From Pannonibacter indicus (GTDB taxonomy: Bacteria; Pseudomonadota; Alphaproteobacteria; Rhizobiales; Stappiaceae), in contig NZ_LIPT01000005.1 in NCBI RefSeq assembly GCF_001418225.1, positions 62,001-126,000 on the forward strand: 64,000 nucleotides of DNA. The letters are read 5' to 3'. How positions within the stretch are numbered: the stretch's first letter is position 1; each line of letters starts with the position of its first letter. The position numbers were made by a program, and so were the translations under genes. The notes under the pieces are model-generated. The model did not search any database and was not told the origin of the DNA. It worked only from the letters and a program-made list of their open reading frames with translations. This document shows positions 26,880 through 37,498 of the stretch, in pieces.

Positions 26880-28472
26880 CTATCCCGCCGACTTCAACAG
26901 CGCATAGGTGATGGAATCCGTCAGCGCCTGGAACGAGGCATCCACGATGTTGGACGACACGCCGATGGTGAACCAGCGCTGGTGTGTCGTCTTGTCGTGG
27001 CTTTCGATGAGCACGCGCGTGATGGCACCCGTACCGCCGTCGAGGATACGCACCTTGTAGTCCACCAGCTCCAGCCCCTCGATGGCCGACTGATACTTGC
27101 CCAGATCCTTGCGCAGCGCACCGTCCAGCGCGTTGACCGGGCCGTTGCCCTCGCAGACGGACATGCGGGTTTCCCCGTCGATATCCACCTTCACCACCGC
27201 CTCGGACATGGTGACCTGCTCGCCCACCGCGTTGAAACGCCGCTCCACCATGACGCGGAAGGACTTCACCTCGAAGAAGCGCGGCACCTTGCCCAGAATG
27301 CGCCGGGCCAGCAGCTCGAAGGAGGCATCCGCCGCCTCATAGGCGTAACCCTTGGCCTCGCGCTCCTTCACTTCCCTCAGCAGTGCATCCAGCTTCGGAT
27401 CAGCCTTGTCCACATCGATGCCAAGCCGGGACAACTCGCCCAGCAGATTGCTCTTGCCCGCCTGATCGGACACCAGCACCTTGCGCTTGTTGCCGACGCT
27501 TTCCGGCTCCACATGCTCGTAGGTCTTGGGGTCCTTCAGCAGGGCCGAGGCATGGATGCCGGCCTTGGTGGCAAAGGCGCTTTCGCCCACATAGGGCGCA
27601 TGCCGGTCCGGGGAGCGGTTCAGCATCTCGTCGAAAGTGTGCGAGATGGCCGTGATGTCCTTCAGCCGGTCCGGCCGGACGGAGAGTTCCACCGTATCCT
27701 TGTAAGGCGCCTTCAGCATCAGGGTCGGGATCAGGCTGATCAGATTGGCATTGCCGCAACGCTCGCCAATGCCGTTGAGCGTGCCCTGGATCTGGCGCAC
27801 GCCAGCCTCCACCGCCGCCAGCGAATTGGCGACCGCCTGGCCTGTGTCGTTGTGGGCGTGGATGCCCAGATGACTGCCCGGCACCACCTGCTTCACCCGG
27901 GTAATGATCTCCTTCACCTCGCCCGGCAGGGTGCCACCGTTGGTGTCGCACAGCACCACCCAGCGCGCCCCCGCTTCATAGGCCGTGCGGGCGCAGGCCA
28001 GCGCATACTCCGGATTGGCCTTGTAGCCATCGAAGAAATGCTCGCAGTCGATCATGGCTTCGCGGCCAGCGGCAACAGCCGCCTGCACCGTATCGCGGAT
28101 GCTTTCGAGGTTTTCCTCGTTGGTGCAGCCGAGCGCCACTTCCACGTGGTAGTCCCAGGACTTGGCCACAAAGCAGTTCGCGTCGGCCTTGGCCTCCAGC
28201 AGCAATTGCAGGCCCGGATCGTTGGAGGCGGAGCGCCCTGCCCGCTTGGTCATGCCGAAGGCGGTGAAGCGGGCGGTCTTCGTCCGCTTTTCTGAGAAGA
28301 ACTCGGTATCCGTAGGGTTTGCACCCGGATAGCCGCCCTCGATGTAATCAACACCCAGCCGCTCCAGCAACTCGGCGATGGCGATCTTTTCCGTGATGGA
28401 AAAGTCGATGCCGCTGGTCTGCGCTCCGTCGCGGAGCGTGGTGTCGAACAGGTAGAGTTTCTCGCGGGTCAT
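26880..28472 (-). CDS. cimA: Citramalate synthase
   Basis: A 530-residue HMGL-like/LeuA-family enzyme of citramalate synthase type. The N-terminal TIM barrel has DTTLRDGAQTSGIDFS (near 10-25), the metal His pair in HAHNDTG (near 213) and GIGERCGNANL. The C-terminal 150 residues form a LeuA-like regulatory domain. It condenses pyruvate with acetyl-CoA, feeding isoleucine synthesis. The start was set at MTREKLYLF; the longer frame overlaps pip's end without family similarity. Confidence 0.93.
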   Translation of the reverse strand: MTREKLYLFDTTLRDGAQTSGIDFSITEKIAIAELLERLGVDYIEGGYPGANPTDTEFFSEKRTKTARFTAFGMTKRAGRSASNDPGLQLLLEAKADANCFVAKSWDYHVEVALGCTNEENLESIRDTVQAAVAAGREAMIDCEHFFDGYKANPEYALACARTAYEAGARWVVLCDTNGGTLPGEVKEIITRVKQVVPGSHLGIHAHNDTGQAVANSLAAVEAGVRQIQGTLNGIGERCGNANLISLIPTLMLKAPYKDTVELSVRPDRLKDITAISHTFDEMLNRSPDRHAPYVGESAFATKAGIHASALLKDPKTYEHVEPESVGNKRKVLVSDQAGKSNLLGELSRLGIDVDKADPKLDALLREVKEREAKGYAYEAADASFELLARRILGKVPRFFEVKSFRVMVERRFNAVGEQVTMSEAVVKVDIDGETRMSVCEGNGPVNALDGALRKDLGKYQSAIEGLELVDYKVRILDGGTGAITRVLIESHDKTTHQRWFTIGVSSNIVDASFQALTDSITYALLKSAG

Positions 28473-28507
28473 TGTCTGGATACCGGTTTCTGGCTGTTTT
28501 TTTGGCT

Positions 28508-29485
<978 letters not shown>

Positions 29486-29965
29486 TCAGGCCGCCTCCGG
29501 CGGCCAGACGTCTGTATCATGATCGGGATGCTGGAAGCTGACGATGGCAGCCAGAAACGCCGCCGCTGCAACATCCTCCTCCGTCTTGCGTTCCGGCAGA
29601 TCCGGCACCGCATCGGCATAAGGCAGCTTGCCCTCCACCCCATAGGCAACGATTGGCACGATCCCGGACGGGTCATCAAAGGCAGCGATGGAGATGGCCA
29701 TGCCGTCCGGCGCCTCATAGGTCAGCGGCGTGCCGCAGGCCGAACAAAAGCCACGGGAAACCAGATTGGAGCTGCGGAAGATGGCCCGCTGCCCGCGCGT
29801 CCACTCCATGCTGTCCGCCTCGCGCACCGACACCAGCGGCGTATAGAAGCCGCCGAAAGCCTTCTGGCACATGCGGCAATGGCACACCGACGCATGCCCC
29901 AGCTGCCCCCGCACCCGGAACCGCACCGCCCCGCACTGACACCCGCCAGACCGTTCACTGGTCAT
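29486..29965 (-). CDS. GFA-family zinc protein
   Basis: A 159-residue protein of the GFA (glutathione-dependent formaldehyde-activating) fold. The zinc cysteines are in place: C9 and C11 (GCQCGAV), C28, C30 and C33 (CHCRMC), C74 and C77 (CSACGTPL). Most family members are not proven formaldehyde enzymes, so only the fold is claimed. The start is the MTSERSGG methionine with GAGAGGGAGAG upstream; a longer frame runs into a repeat-like C-rich stretch. Confidence 0.9.
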   Translation of the reverse strand: MTSERSGGCQCGAVRFRVRGQLGHASVCHCRMCQKAFGGFYTPLVSVREADSMEWTRGQRAIFRSSNLVSRGFCSACGTPLTYEAPDGMAISIAAFDDPSGIVPIVAYGVEGKLPYADAVPDLPERKTEEDVAAAAFLAAIVSFQHPDHDTDVWPPEAA

Positions 29966-30093
29966 GATTGGCTCTCCCTCTCTGACGCCTTGCGATTGCT
30001 TTCGCAATACAGGCGCTAGTTTCCTTGCAACCGCAGAGCCCCCTTCACCCGTGATCTCAAGGGGGGAGAGGGGCGGTGCGGCCTGCAGCGGCC

Positions 30094-31509
30094 TCAGCGC
30101 TTCACCTCCCACGTTGTCACACGCTTTCCGGTGGCCGCGTCCTTGCCGTCCTTGAGCTGAATGCCCATGGCGGAGAGCTCGTCGCGGATGCGGTCGGCTT
30201 CAGCCCAGTTTTTGGCTTCAAGACTGGCGAGACGAGCGCCAACGAGGGCTTCGATGCGTCCCGTATCCACATCCTCCAGTACGGCGGCAACAGGCGCGAG
30301 CCCGAGAAGACGGGCACTGGCACAGTAGACCGGAAGCAGGGCACTGTCCTTGGCGGCGTTCTGCGCAAGGCCGTGCAGGGCCTGCACAGCAGCAACCGTA
30401 TTGAGGTCATCCGTCAAGGCAGCCAGCACTTCCGGAGCGGGAGCGGCAGCAGTTTCCTGAACCTCGGGCCACTTCGCCAGCAGCCGCTCAGCCTCCTCCA
30501 GCCGCTTCACCGAAAAATCAATCGGCTCGCGGTAATGCGTCATCAGCATGGCAAGGCGCAGCACTTCGCCCGGCCATTTGCGGCCACCGAATTTTTCCGT
30601 GTGCAGCAGGTCATGGATGGTGACGAAGTTGCCCTCGGACTTGGACATCTTGCGCCCCTCCACCTGCACAAAGCCGTTGTGCAGCCAGAAGTTTGCCATC
30701 ACGCTGGTGCCATGGGCGCAGCAGGACTGGGCGATTTCGTTTTCGTGGTGCGGGAAGATGAGATCCAGCCCGCCGCCGTGAATGTCGAACACCTCGCCCA
30801 GGTGATGGGCGCTCATGACCGAGCATTCGATGTGCCAGCCGGGGCGGCCACGGCCCCAGGGGCTGTCCCAGCCCGGCTCTTCCGGGGAAGACAGCTTCCA
30901 CAGCACGAAGTCGCCCGGGTTCTTCTTGTGGGCGTCAACGGCAATGCGCGCGCCTGCCCTCTGGTCCTCCAGATTGCGCTTGGACAGCTGGCCATAGGCC
31001 TCCATGGAGCCCGTGTCGAACAGCACCTCGCCGCCATCTTGTGTCTGCGCCACATAGGCATGGCCGCGGGCAATCAGCGTTTCGATCATCGACACCATGC
31101 CCGCGATATGCTGCGTGGCGCGCGGCTCATGGCTGGGCTCAAGGCAACCGAGCGCCTTCACGTCCGCGTGGAACTGGTCCGCGGTGGTGGAGGTCACCCG
31201 TGCGATGGCATCGTTCAGCGGCAGGCCGGGAAAATCACGCAGGGCGCGGGCGTTGATCTTGTCATCCACGTCCGTGATGTTGCGCACATAGGTGACGTGA
31301 CCGGCCCCGTAGAGATGACGCAGCAGGCGGTATAGCACGTCAAAGACAATGACGGGCCGGGCATTGCCGATATGGGCAAAGTCATAGACCGTCGGCCCGC
31401 ACACATACATGCGCACGTTCTGCGGATCGATCGGATGGAAGACATCCTTCGTCCGGGTGAGCGTATTGGTCAGGCGCAGAACCGGGGTGTCCGGGCTGGC
31501 ATTCGTCAT
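30094..31509 (-). CDS. cysS: Cysteinyl-tRNA synthetase
   Basis: A 471-residue class I aminoacyl-tRNA synthetase. It has [18 protein letters not shown] (zinc Cys plus HIGH-like, near 34-51), the zinc residues [10 protein letters not shown] and HHENE, and the KMSKS loop (KMSKSEGNF, near 273). It charges tRNA-Cys in the cytoplasm. It is single, with 128 bases to the GFA gene. Confidence 0.97.
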   Translation of the reverse strand: MTNASPDTPVLRLTNTLTRTKDVFHPIDPQNVRMYVCGPTVYDFAHIGNARPVIVFDVLYRLLRHLYGAGHVTYVRNITDVDDKINARALRDFPGLPLNDAIARVTSTTADQFHADVKALGCLEPSHEPRATQHIAGMVSMIETLIARGHAYVAQTQDGGEVLFDTGSMEAYGQLSKRNLEDQRAGARIAVDAHKKNPGDFVLWKLSSPEEPGWDSPWGRGRPGWHIECSVMSAHHLGEVFDIHGGGLDLIFPHHENEIAQSCCAHGTSVMANFWLHNGFVQVEGRKMSKSEGNFVTIHDLLHTEKFGGRKWPGEVLRLAMLMTHYREPIDFSVKRLEEAERLLAKWPEVQETAAAPAPEVLAALTDDLNTVAAVQALHGLAQNAAKDSALLPVYCASARLLGLAPVAAVLEDVDTGRIEALVGARLASLEAKNWAEADRIRDELSAMGIQLKDGKDAATGKRVTTWEVKR

Positions 31510-31851
31510 GACACGTCGTCTCCTGGCCTGCTGGCCGGGGGCGTCCGTCTCTTTGGAATTGGCGCAAGGAGGGAACGGCCACAGCCAGCAGAGGTGCTAG
31601 CTGCAAATAATGGTGATCGGAATGAGGGTCCGGCTGGCCGTATTCATGGCTCTGTTGTGACCGGTTTCCCGTTTCCGGTCAAGCATTCATCTGCCGCGCC
31701 GCGCAGGCCCAGGCGCCCGGTTCCCTCAGGATCCAAACACCTGTTCACGAAGCTGAACGCCAGCTGAATTTGCCCCTCAGACCCGGTTCAGCGCGCCCCT
31801 GCCACAGTAGCGCCATGAGTTGAACACAGCCCGCCGCAACGGCCGGGCAAG
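31510..31851. other. Intergenic region upstream of cysS
   Basis: This 342-base stretch holds the cysS promoter and leader on the minus strand and the promoter of the small secreted protein on the plus strand. A GACCGG/CCGGTC inverted repeat at 31659-31680 is the only structure noted. No RNA family or gene is recognised. Confidence 0.4.
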
Positions 31852-32058
31852 ATGAAAATGGGGCCTGTCATGTTTGCACGTCTTGTCTCGGTCTGCTTCG
31901 TTCTCGCCATCATCGCCGCCCCCTTCGCCGGCCTTGCAGCCCTTGCCTCCAGCAAGCCGATGCCCTTCGGCGTCTCGGCCCAGAAGAGCATGTGCATGAC
32001 CGCAGGTGTCAGCTGCGGCGCCGGCCACATCCTTCTGCCGGCCATGATCCGGGGCTGA
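31852..32058 (+). CDS. Small secreted or membrane protein
   Basis: A 68-residue protein with a hydrophobic N-terminal segment (FARLVSVCFVLAIIAAPFAG, about residues 8-27) followed by a short tail with three Cys-Met-rich positions (KSMCMTAGVSCGAG). It looks like a signal peptide or single membrane anchor. It is not recognised by function. It lies 93 bases before an ArsR regulator. A second ATG six codons in is possible. Opposite-strand frames here are not credible. Confidence 0.5.
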   Translation: MKMGPVMFARLVSVCFVLAIIAAPFAGLAALASSKPMPFGVSAQKSMCMTAGVSCGAGHILLPAMIRG

Positions 32059-32151
32059 TCGCACCGGCAGGTTGCAGCGCCTTGCAGAAAGCCTGAAGAC
32101 AGTGTGACGGCGTGGCTTGAAACAATCGGGTCTTGGTGCCATCTTGCGCCC

Positions 32152-32502
32152 ATGGAAACCAAGGCTCTGGAAGAAAAGGCCGAAGCGGCCGTTCAATTTC
32201 TCAAGACCATCGCCTCGACACCGAGGCTGATGCTGCTGTGCATGATGGCCGACCGGGAGTGCAAGGTCGGCGATCTGGCCGAACAGACCGGCATGCGTAT
32301 GCCCACCGTCTCCCAGCAACTCAGCCTGCTGCGCGCGCAAGGGCTCGTGCGCACCCGCCGGGAAGGCACGACGATCTATTACCGGCTGGCAAGTGATGCA
32401 GCCCGCGATGTCATGGGTGTACTCTACACCCATTTCTGCTCGCCCGATGCCAAGCCTCAGGAAGCCCCGCAGACCGAGGACGAGGAAGAGCCCGCGCTGT
32501 AA
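32152..32502 (+). CDS. ArsR-family winged-helix regulator
   Basis: A 116-residue ArsR/SmtB protein. The helix-turn-helix is CKVGDLAEQTGMRMPTVSQQ and on to LSLLRAQGLVRTRREGTTIYYRLA (about residues 40-82). The usual metal motif ELCVCDL is replaced by DRECKVGDL, which retains one Cys, and the acidic C-terminus has another Cys, so metal or redox sensing is possible but unproven. ATG 32152 is used; a GTG 16 codons upstream is an alternative. Its neighbours, CreA and a small secreted protein, do not reveal the target. Confidence 0.85.
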   Translation: METKALEEKAEAAVQFLKTIASTPRLMLLCMMADRECKVGDLAEQTGMRMPTVSQQLSLLRAQGLVRTRREGTTIYYRLASDAARDVMGVLYTHFCSPDAKPQEAPQTEDEEEPAL

Positions 32503-32523
32503 GCCAGTGCGGGCTTCTACCTG

Positions 32524-33054
32524 TCATTTATCCAGAAAATCAGCACAGCGCGGCGCTTCGCCGCTGCCCCATGGCATGATGGGAACGGTGGAGGTGGAGT
32601 TCTTCGGGCTGCCTTCCACCAGCTTGTCGGAATAGACGAGATAGACCAGCACATTGCGCTTGGTGTCGCAGCCGCGCACGATCCGCATTTTCTTGAACAG
32701 GAACGACCTGCGCTGGCGGAACATCTCCTCGCCCTGCTCGAAGCGCGCCTTGAAGCTGACCGGCCCCACCTGACGGCAGGCAAGCGAAATGTCCGACACC
32801 TCCTCGGCAATGCCGAGCCAGCCGTCAATGCCGCCCTTTTCCGGGACGGTGAAATGACAGGCGACGCCCTCCACCACCGGATCGTCGATGGCATAGGTCG
32901 CAAGCTTGTGGTCGGGCGTGAGGAATTTCCACACGGTGGACTTCTTGAAGATGAGATCCGGCTGCTCCGCCGCGAGGGCCGAACCCGCCGCAAGCAGAAA
33001 AGCCAGAAGACCACCTGCGAGTGTTGCAATGATGCTACCGGTGCCGCTGCGCAT
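32524..33054 (-). CDS. creA: CreA family periplasmic protein
   Basis: A 176-residue protein with a signal peptide (about residues 1-28) and the CreA core: FKTSTVWKFL-like, ATYAIDDPVVEGVACHFT, DISLACRQVGPVSF, RQRRSFLFKKMRIVRGCD and RNVLVYLVYSDKLVEGSPKNS. CreA is conserved in Proteobacteria but its function is unknown. It converges with the ArsR gene (21 bases between stops). Confidence 0.9.
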   Translation of the reverse strand: MRSGTGSIIATLAGGLLAFLLAAGSALAAEQPDLIFKKSTVWKFLTPDHKLATYAIDDPVVEGVACHFTVPEKGGIDGWLGIAEEVSDISLACRQVGPVSFKARFEQGEEMFRQRRSFLFKKMRIVRGCDTKRNVLVYLVYSDKLVEGSPKNSTSTVPIMPWGSGEAPRCADFLDK

Positions 33055-33201
33055 AACCCGTTTCCCTGGCTCGTCCCATAGGTCTCGTTCATGTAGGGGG
33101 GGCCGACAGTTCTTTCCATAAAGAACGGAAGAAAATGAAACCGGATCTCCCGGGAACCCGGCTTCTGCGGCAAGGCCATCTCAAGAGGCTGATACCTCCC
33201 C

Positions 33202-34167
33202 CTACGCCGCGTCCTCACTCGCCGCAGCACGGCTGAGGCGGCTGATGGCGATCTGTTCGCGTTCCACCGTCCAGATCTGCGGCACGTCGATGCCCTTGGC
33301 TTCGTCATAGGCGCGGGCGATGTTGAGCGGCATGATCCGGTCATAGCCCGGAAGCTTGCCGTAGCGCGGGTCCATCGCGTCACGCACGGCATCGTTGGTG
33401 GCCTTGAGGTCCAGCCCCTGATCCACACAGGCCGCCGCCGAGGCGCGCAGGGTTTCGATGAACTCCTTGGTGCGGGTGATGGCGTCATTCACCATCTGCG
33501 ATCCGCGCAAGGGCGCGCCGGAGCCTGCAACCAGTGCGTTGCCCTTGAAGGCACGCAGCCGCTCCAGCGTCTTCACCCAGTCGCCAAGGTGGCCATCGGC
33601 GGCATAGGGCACCCCGCCGGGGTTGAGCAGGTCGCCGGCAAAGATGGTGCCCGAATCCGGCACCCAGACCACGATGTCCCCCATCGTATGCCCGCGCCCC
33701 AGATGCATGAGCCGGATCTCGCGCGAGCCGAGCCGCAGCGACAGGGACGAGGCAAAGGTCAGCTCCGGCCAGACAAGGGCATTGCTGACCGCAGGCGCGC
33801 CATCAGTTGCGCGGCGGCGCTCGCATTCGAGGTTGGCTTCGCCCCGCTCTTCAATCAGGCGTCGCGTGAGGTCCGAAGCGAGGATTTCGCCAGGCTCCAG
33901 CGCATGCGCTCCGGCGGTGCGCCCGGCGTGGTAATGGGTGAGCACGAGATAGCGCACCGGCTTGCCGCTGATCCGCTCCAGCGCCTCGGTGATGCCCTGC
34001 GCGGCCTCGACGCTGGGCGGGGCATCAACCACGAGAATGGCCTCATCACCGCGCACGGCGCCGATTGTTGGAAAGCCGTCCCGCATCAGGGCATAGCAGC
34101 CGCTGGCCACTTCCGACACGGAAACGGCGGGAATCTTGCCTTCCGGCGCCTTGCTGTCTTCGCTCAT
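33202..34167 (-). CDS. MBL-fold hydrolase with altered metal motif
   Basis: A 321-residue MBL-fold protein. The usual THxHxDH is THYHAGR at residues 77-83, so the Asp and second His of metal site 2 are Gly82 and Arg83. H78 and H80 of the first site remain, as do H160 (RGHTMGD) and D179 (FAGDL). The fold is therefore kept but two-metal chemistry is doubtful. A similarly altered motif occurs in a subfamily of uncharacterised MBL proteins. The start was put at MSEDSK; the longer frame is Arg-rich and improbable. It lies 147 bases upstream of creA on the same strand. Confidence 0.82.
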   Translation of the reverse strand: MSEDSKAPEGKIPAVSVSEVASGCYALMRDGFPTIGAVRGDEAILVVDAPPSVEAAQGITEALERISGKPVRYLVLTHYHAGRTAGAHALEPGEILASDLTRRLIEERGEANLECERRRATDGAPAVSNALVWPELTFASSLSLRLGSREIRLMHLGRGHTMGDIVVWVPDSGTIFAGDLLNPGGVPYAADGHLGDWVKTLERLRAFKGNALVAGSGAPLRGSQMVNDAITRTKEFIETLRASAAACVDQGLDLKATNDAVRDAMDPRYGKLPGYDRIMPLNIARAYDEAKGIDVPQIWTVEREQIAISRLSRAAASEDAA

Positions 34168-34725
34168 GGCGTCCACTTTCGTTCTGGCGGGGCCCTTAGG
34201 CCCGCGTTGCTGCCGGGCGCTTGTGGCCCGCCGCGCCGGAGAGATGCGGGGACAGGACGCAATGCGCCTGCCTCCGCTCATCGCTCACATCTCATCACTT
34301 CAACGTGAGAGTTCAGCGCGGCACGGTTCGATTCGCAAACAATTGCAGGCAAATCATGGCAGCCCCCGTTTTTTTATCAACAAGAACAGCCGCCCCCGGC
34401 AATGGATTCAGATCTTTGTCAGAAAAGAGGAGTGAAGAAGGCAATATTCGGCCGTGACATCTGTGGCACTACAGCCCGGCATACGGCGGACCGGCTCACG
34501 CCAGAACAGGTGTGAAGAGCCTTGTCTGCCGGACTTCTTTTAGCTTGCTGCAGTGCGGCGGAACGGTGTCTGGTTCACGCCGGGCATGGGGCAGCCAGAC
34601 GTGTTAACTCCGGCTGGCCCGTTGCTTGCAAAGGGGCAGTTCAGCCCCGATAGTTGCGTCGGGGAAAGTTGGGAAGCAGGCCTGGCCTGCACAAGTGACC
34701 GGGCTGCCGGAAGGCCGGGTTGGGG
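34168..34725. other. Intergenic region without a credible gene
   Basis: These 558 bases lie between two divergent genes (MBL-fold hydrolase and DUF2865 protein). The middle (34300-34450) is more A/T-rich than the surroundings and holds the promoters. A 62-codon open frame at 34553-34741 overlaps the next gene's start and has no ribosome site or family resemblance, so I do not call it. Confidence 0.4.
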
Positions 34726-34737
34726 ATGGCTGTCACC

Positions 34738-36150
34738 ATGAAGCGCGTAAAGTTCAGGCTTCTGGCCCTTTCTGGCCTCATGGCACTTGCCTTGGGGGCT
34801 TCTGCTGCGCATGCACGCAGTTCCACCTGTGAAACCCTAGCCCGGCAGCTTTCCCGTCTTGAAACAGCTGGCGCCTCCTCCTCTGCTTCAAAATGGGACG
34901 AAGCTGCGGAGGCACAGGCCCGCTCGATCATGGCGGCGCGGCGCGATGCGGCCTATTACCAATGCGGACTGGCGGGCGCCAATGCACGGTGCCCCTCTCT
35001 CCTTGACAAGATCCAGCGCATGGAGGCCAACCTCGCCAAGATCGAGCGCCAGCGCGTCAAGGCCGGCAAAGCAAATGCGGGCCGCGGCGGCACAGCGGCG
35101 AACCGGGCGGAAATCCTGCGCATCCGCAAGGATATGGTGCGCAACATGTGCCCGGGCGAAGGCAACACGCGGGCCCTGCGGGAGGCTGCGGCCCAGCCGA
35201 AACTGGCACCGCAGCAGCCGAGAGGACTCCTCACCCGCACTTGGGGCCAGCCAGACGCGCCGGCTGCGCCCATGGCACCGCTTCAGCCCGGGCGCAAAAC
35301 CGTCATGCTGCCGGTGCAGCCGGAGCGGCGTGCCGCCGCCGGCACGGTTCCCCAGGAACTGGAGCGCACCCGCGACGGCCTTGCCTATCCGGCCTATAAT
35401 TTTCCGCGCAATGCCACCTACCGCACCTTGTGTGTGCGCACCTGCGATGGCTATTTCTTCCCCATCAGCTTCAGCGCCCGGCCGGGCCAGTTCGGCCAGG
35501 ATGCCGCGGCCTGCAATGCGATGTGCCCGGCAGCCGAAACGGGGCTTTTCGTCTACCGCAATCCGGGCGGCGATCCGGAGGACATGATTTCGCTGGCGGG
35601 CGTGCCCTATACGGAACTGCCCAACGCCTTCCGCCACCGCAAGGAATATGTCAACGGCTGCAGCTGTCAGGCCGCCCCTTCCGCCCAGCAGGAGGCACCT
35701 CCGCTGACACCGGTCTCCGGAGCCGCAGGCGGCATTTTGACCTTGGCCGGAGGACGTGTTGTCGCTGGACAAGGCGCTGCCAACCCGCAGACGGATGCCA
35801 TCCGCATGTCCATGCCCCCTGTAAGTGCCGATGAGATGCCGCTGGATGCAGACCCGGACACGGCGCAGAACCTGCGCGAAGGGTTTGATGCCTCCAGCCT
35901 TGTCACCGCGTCCCTCCCCGCGACTGACGTCCAGCCCAAAACAGAGGGCATGCGCCCGTCCCTGCCCGTGCTGGGACGGAAGACGGAGGAGCAAGGCCCG
36001 GAAGAAAGCCCCGCAGGGGCTGAGCAAGCGCTGAACGGCACGCAGCCTGATCACCAGGCCGCCTCACAGGAAGCGCCTGCGGAGGATGCGAGAGGTGAGC
36101 CGCGCGGGCCTGTCAGGAAAGTCGGGCCGCAGTTCTTTCCCGACCGATAA
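34738..36150 (+). CDS. DUF2865 family exported protein
   Basis: A 470-residue exported protein. The signal peptide is about residues 1-26 (cleavage after AHA). It has paired Cys in the N-terminal helical region and the conserved DUF2865 core [20 protein letters not shown] (near 231-250), CNAMCPAA (near 266) and YVNGCSCQ (near 310). The C-terminus is low complexity. The function is unknown. ATG 34738 fits the signal peptide; ATG 34726 is possible. Its last 38 bases overlap the 3' end of gltX on the other strand. Confidence 0.82.
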   Translation: MKRVKFRLLALSGLMALALGASAAHARSSTCETLARQLSRLETAGASSSASKWDEAAEAQARSIMAARRDAAYYQCGLAGANARCPSLLDKIQRMEANLAKIERQRVKAGKANAGRGGTAANRAEILRIRKDMVRNMCPGEGNTRALREAAAQPKLAPQQPRGLLTRTWGQPDAPAAPMAPLQPGRKTVMLPVQPERRAAAGTVPQELERTRDGLAYPAYNFPRNATYRTLCVRTCDGYFFPISFSARPGQFGQDAAACNAMCPAAETGLFVYRNPGGDPEDMISLAGVPYTELPNAFRHRKEYVNGCSCQAAPSAQQEAPPLTPVSGAAGGILTLAGGRVVAGQGAANPQTDAIRMSMPPVSADEMPLDADPDTAQNLREGFDASSLVTASLPATDVQPKTEGMRPSLPVLGRKTEEQGPEESPAGAEQALNGTQPDHQAASQEAPAEDARGEPRGPVRKVGPQFFPDR

Positions 36151-37483
36151 GCGGCAGCAGCGCCTTCATGTCGGGGCCGTGATCATGGCCGGTCAGCGCC
36201 AGGCGCAGCGGCATGAACAGGGTCTTGCCCTTGCGCCCCGTCTTCTCCTTGAGCAAGCCGGTCCAGACGCCCCAACTTGAGCCATCCAGCGGGCCTTCGG
36301 GCAAGAGCGCGAGGGCCTCGGCCAGATAGGCCCGGTCCTCTTCTGCCACCTGCTCAGCATCGGCTGGCAGATCGCCGGAAATGATGGCCCACCAACCGGC
36401 GGCATCGCCGAAGCGGGCGCAATTTTCCCGCACCGCCAGCCAGAAGGCTTCGCCGCCGCCGATGCCAAGCGCTGCAAGGCGCGGTGCGGCTTCTTCGTAG
36501 GTCATGGCATGGACCAGCCGGGCGTTGAGGCTGTCCAGTTCCTGCGGGTCGAACTTGGCGGATGAGCGGGAGATCCCGGCAAGATCCAGCATGCCCGCCA
36601 GCGTGTCCATGTCCCGCACCGGCTCGACGGCGTGGCTGGTGCCGGTGAGGACAGCCAGCGAGGCAACGGCCATGGGCTCGATGCCAGCTTCGCGCAGGGA
36701 GCTGATGGACAGCGCGCCCTTGCGCTTGGACAGCCCTTCGCCGTCCATCGTGGTCAGCAGGTTATGGTGGGCGAAGCGCGGCAGCGGCGCCCCCAGCGCT
36801 TCAAAGATGGCAATCTGTACCGCCGTGTTGGCAACGTGATCCTCACCCCGGATGACATGGGTGATGCCCATGTCCGCGTCATCCACCACAGACGTAAACG
36901 TGTAGAGATAGCTGCCGTCGGCACGGGCGAGTACCGGATCGGACAGGGAAGCAAGGTCGATCGACTGGCTGCCACGGCACAGGTCGTCCCACGTGACATC
37001 CGTGCGGCGCGGGGCCAGCGGGTCGCCGTCATGGTTGGGCAGCAGGAAGCGCCAGTGCGGCTGGCGGCCTTCGGCCTCCAGCTTTGCCTTGTCCTCCGCC
37101 GTCAGCTTCAGGGCCGCGCGGTCATAGACCGGCGGGCGGCCCATCGCACGGGCGCGGGAGCGGCGGCGCTCCAGCTCATCCGCCGTTTCGTAACAGGGAT
37201 AGAGCAGGCTAGCCGCCTTCAGCTTCTCCGCCGCCGCATCATAGAGCGCGATCCGGTCCGACTGGCGCACCATCATGGCGGGTTTGACGCCGAACCAGGC
37301 GAGATCCGCCTCGATGGCATCGGCATATTCCCGGCGCGAGCGCTCCAGATCCGTGTCGTCGAAACGCAGCACAAACTGGCCGCCATTCTTCAGGGCAAAG
37401 AGCCAGTTGAGAAGCGCGGTACGGCTGTTGCCGAGGTGGATGAGGCCCGTCGGAGAGGGCGCGAAGCGGAGCTTTACGGTCAT
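36113..37483 (-). CDS. gltX: Glutamyl-tRNA synthetase
   Basis: A 456-residue class I synthetase. It has the HIGH-type motif [15 protein letters not shown] (near 7-21) and KLSKR-type loop LSKRKG (near 243). It charges tRNA-Glu and, in many alphaproteobacteria, tRNA-Gln for later amidation; the length fits the shorter of the two copies such genomes often carry, so it could be GltX2. It ends inside the convergent DUF2865 gene. Confidence 0.93.
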   Translation of the reverse strand: MTVKLRFAPSPTGLIHLGNSRTALLNWLFALKNGGQFVLRFDDTDLERSRREYADAIEADLAWFGVKPAMMVRQSDRIALYDAAAEKLKAASLLYPCYETADELERRRSRARAMGRPPVYDRAALKLTAEDKAKLEAEGRQPHWRFLLPNHDGDPLAPRRTDVTWDDLCRGSQSIDLASLSDPVLARADGSYLYTFTSVVDDADMGITHVIRGEDHVANTAVQIAIFEALGAPLPRFAHHNLLTTMDGEGLSKRKGALSISSLREAGIEPMAVASLAVLTGTSHAVEPVRDMDTLAGMLDLAGISRSSAKFDPQELDSLNARLVHAMTYEEAAPRLAALGIGGGEAFWLAVRENCARFGDAAGWWAIISGDLPADAEQVAEEDRAYLAEALALLPEGPLDGSSWGVWTGLLKEKTGRKGKTLFMPLRLALTGHDHGPDMKALLPLIGRERTAARLS

Positions 37484-37498
37484 GCGTCTCCCCTACCC

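Noticed and set aside
26775-28295. 506-codon frame opposite cimA
   Set aside because: Antisense shadow of a conserved enzyme.
30044-30072. CCCCCTT...AAGGGGGGAG element near the cysS end as another palindromic repeat
   Set aside because: Only a short G/C-rich match to the 18236 element; too little to assign.
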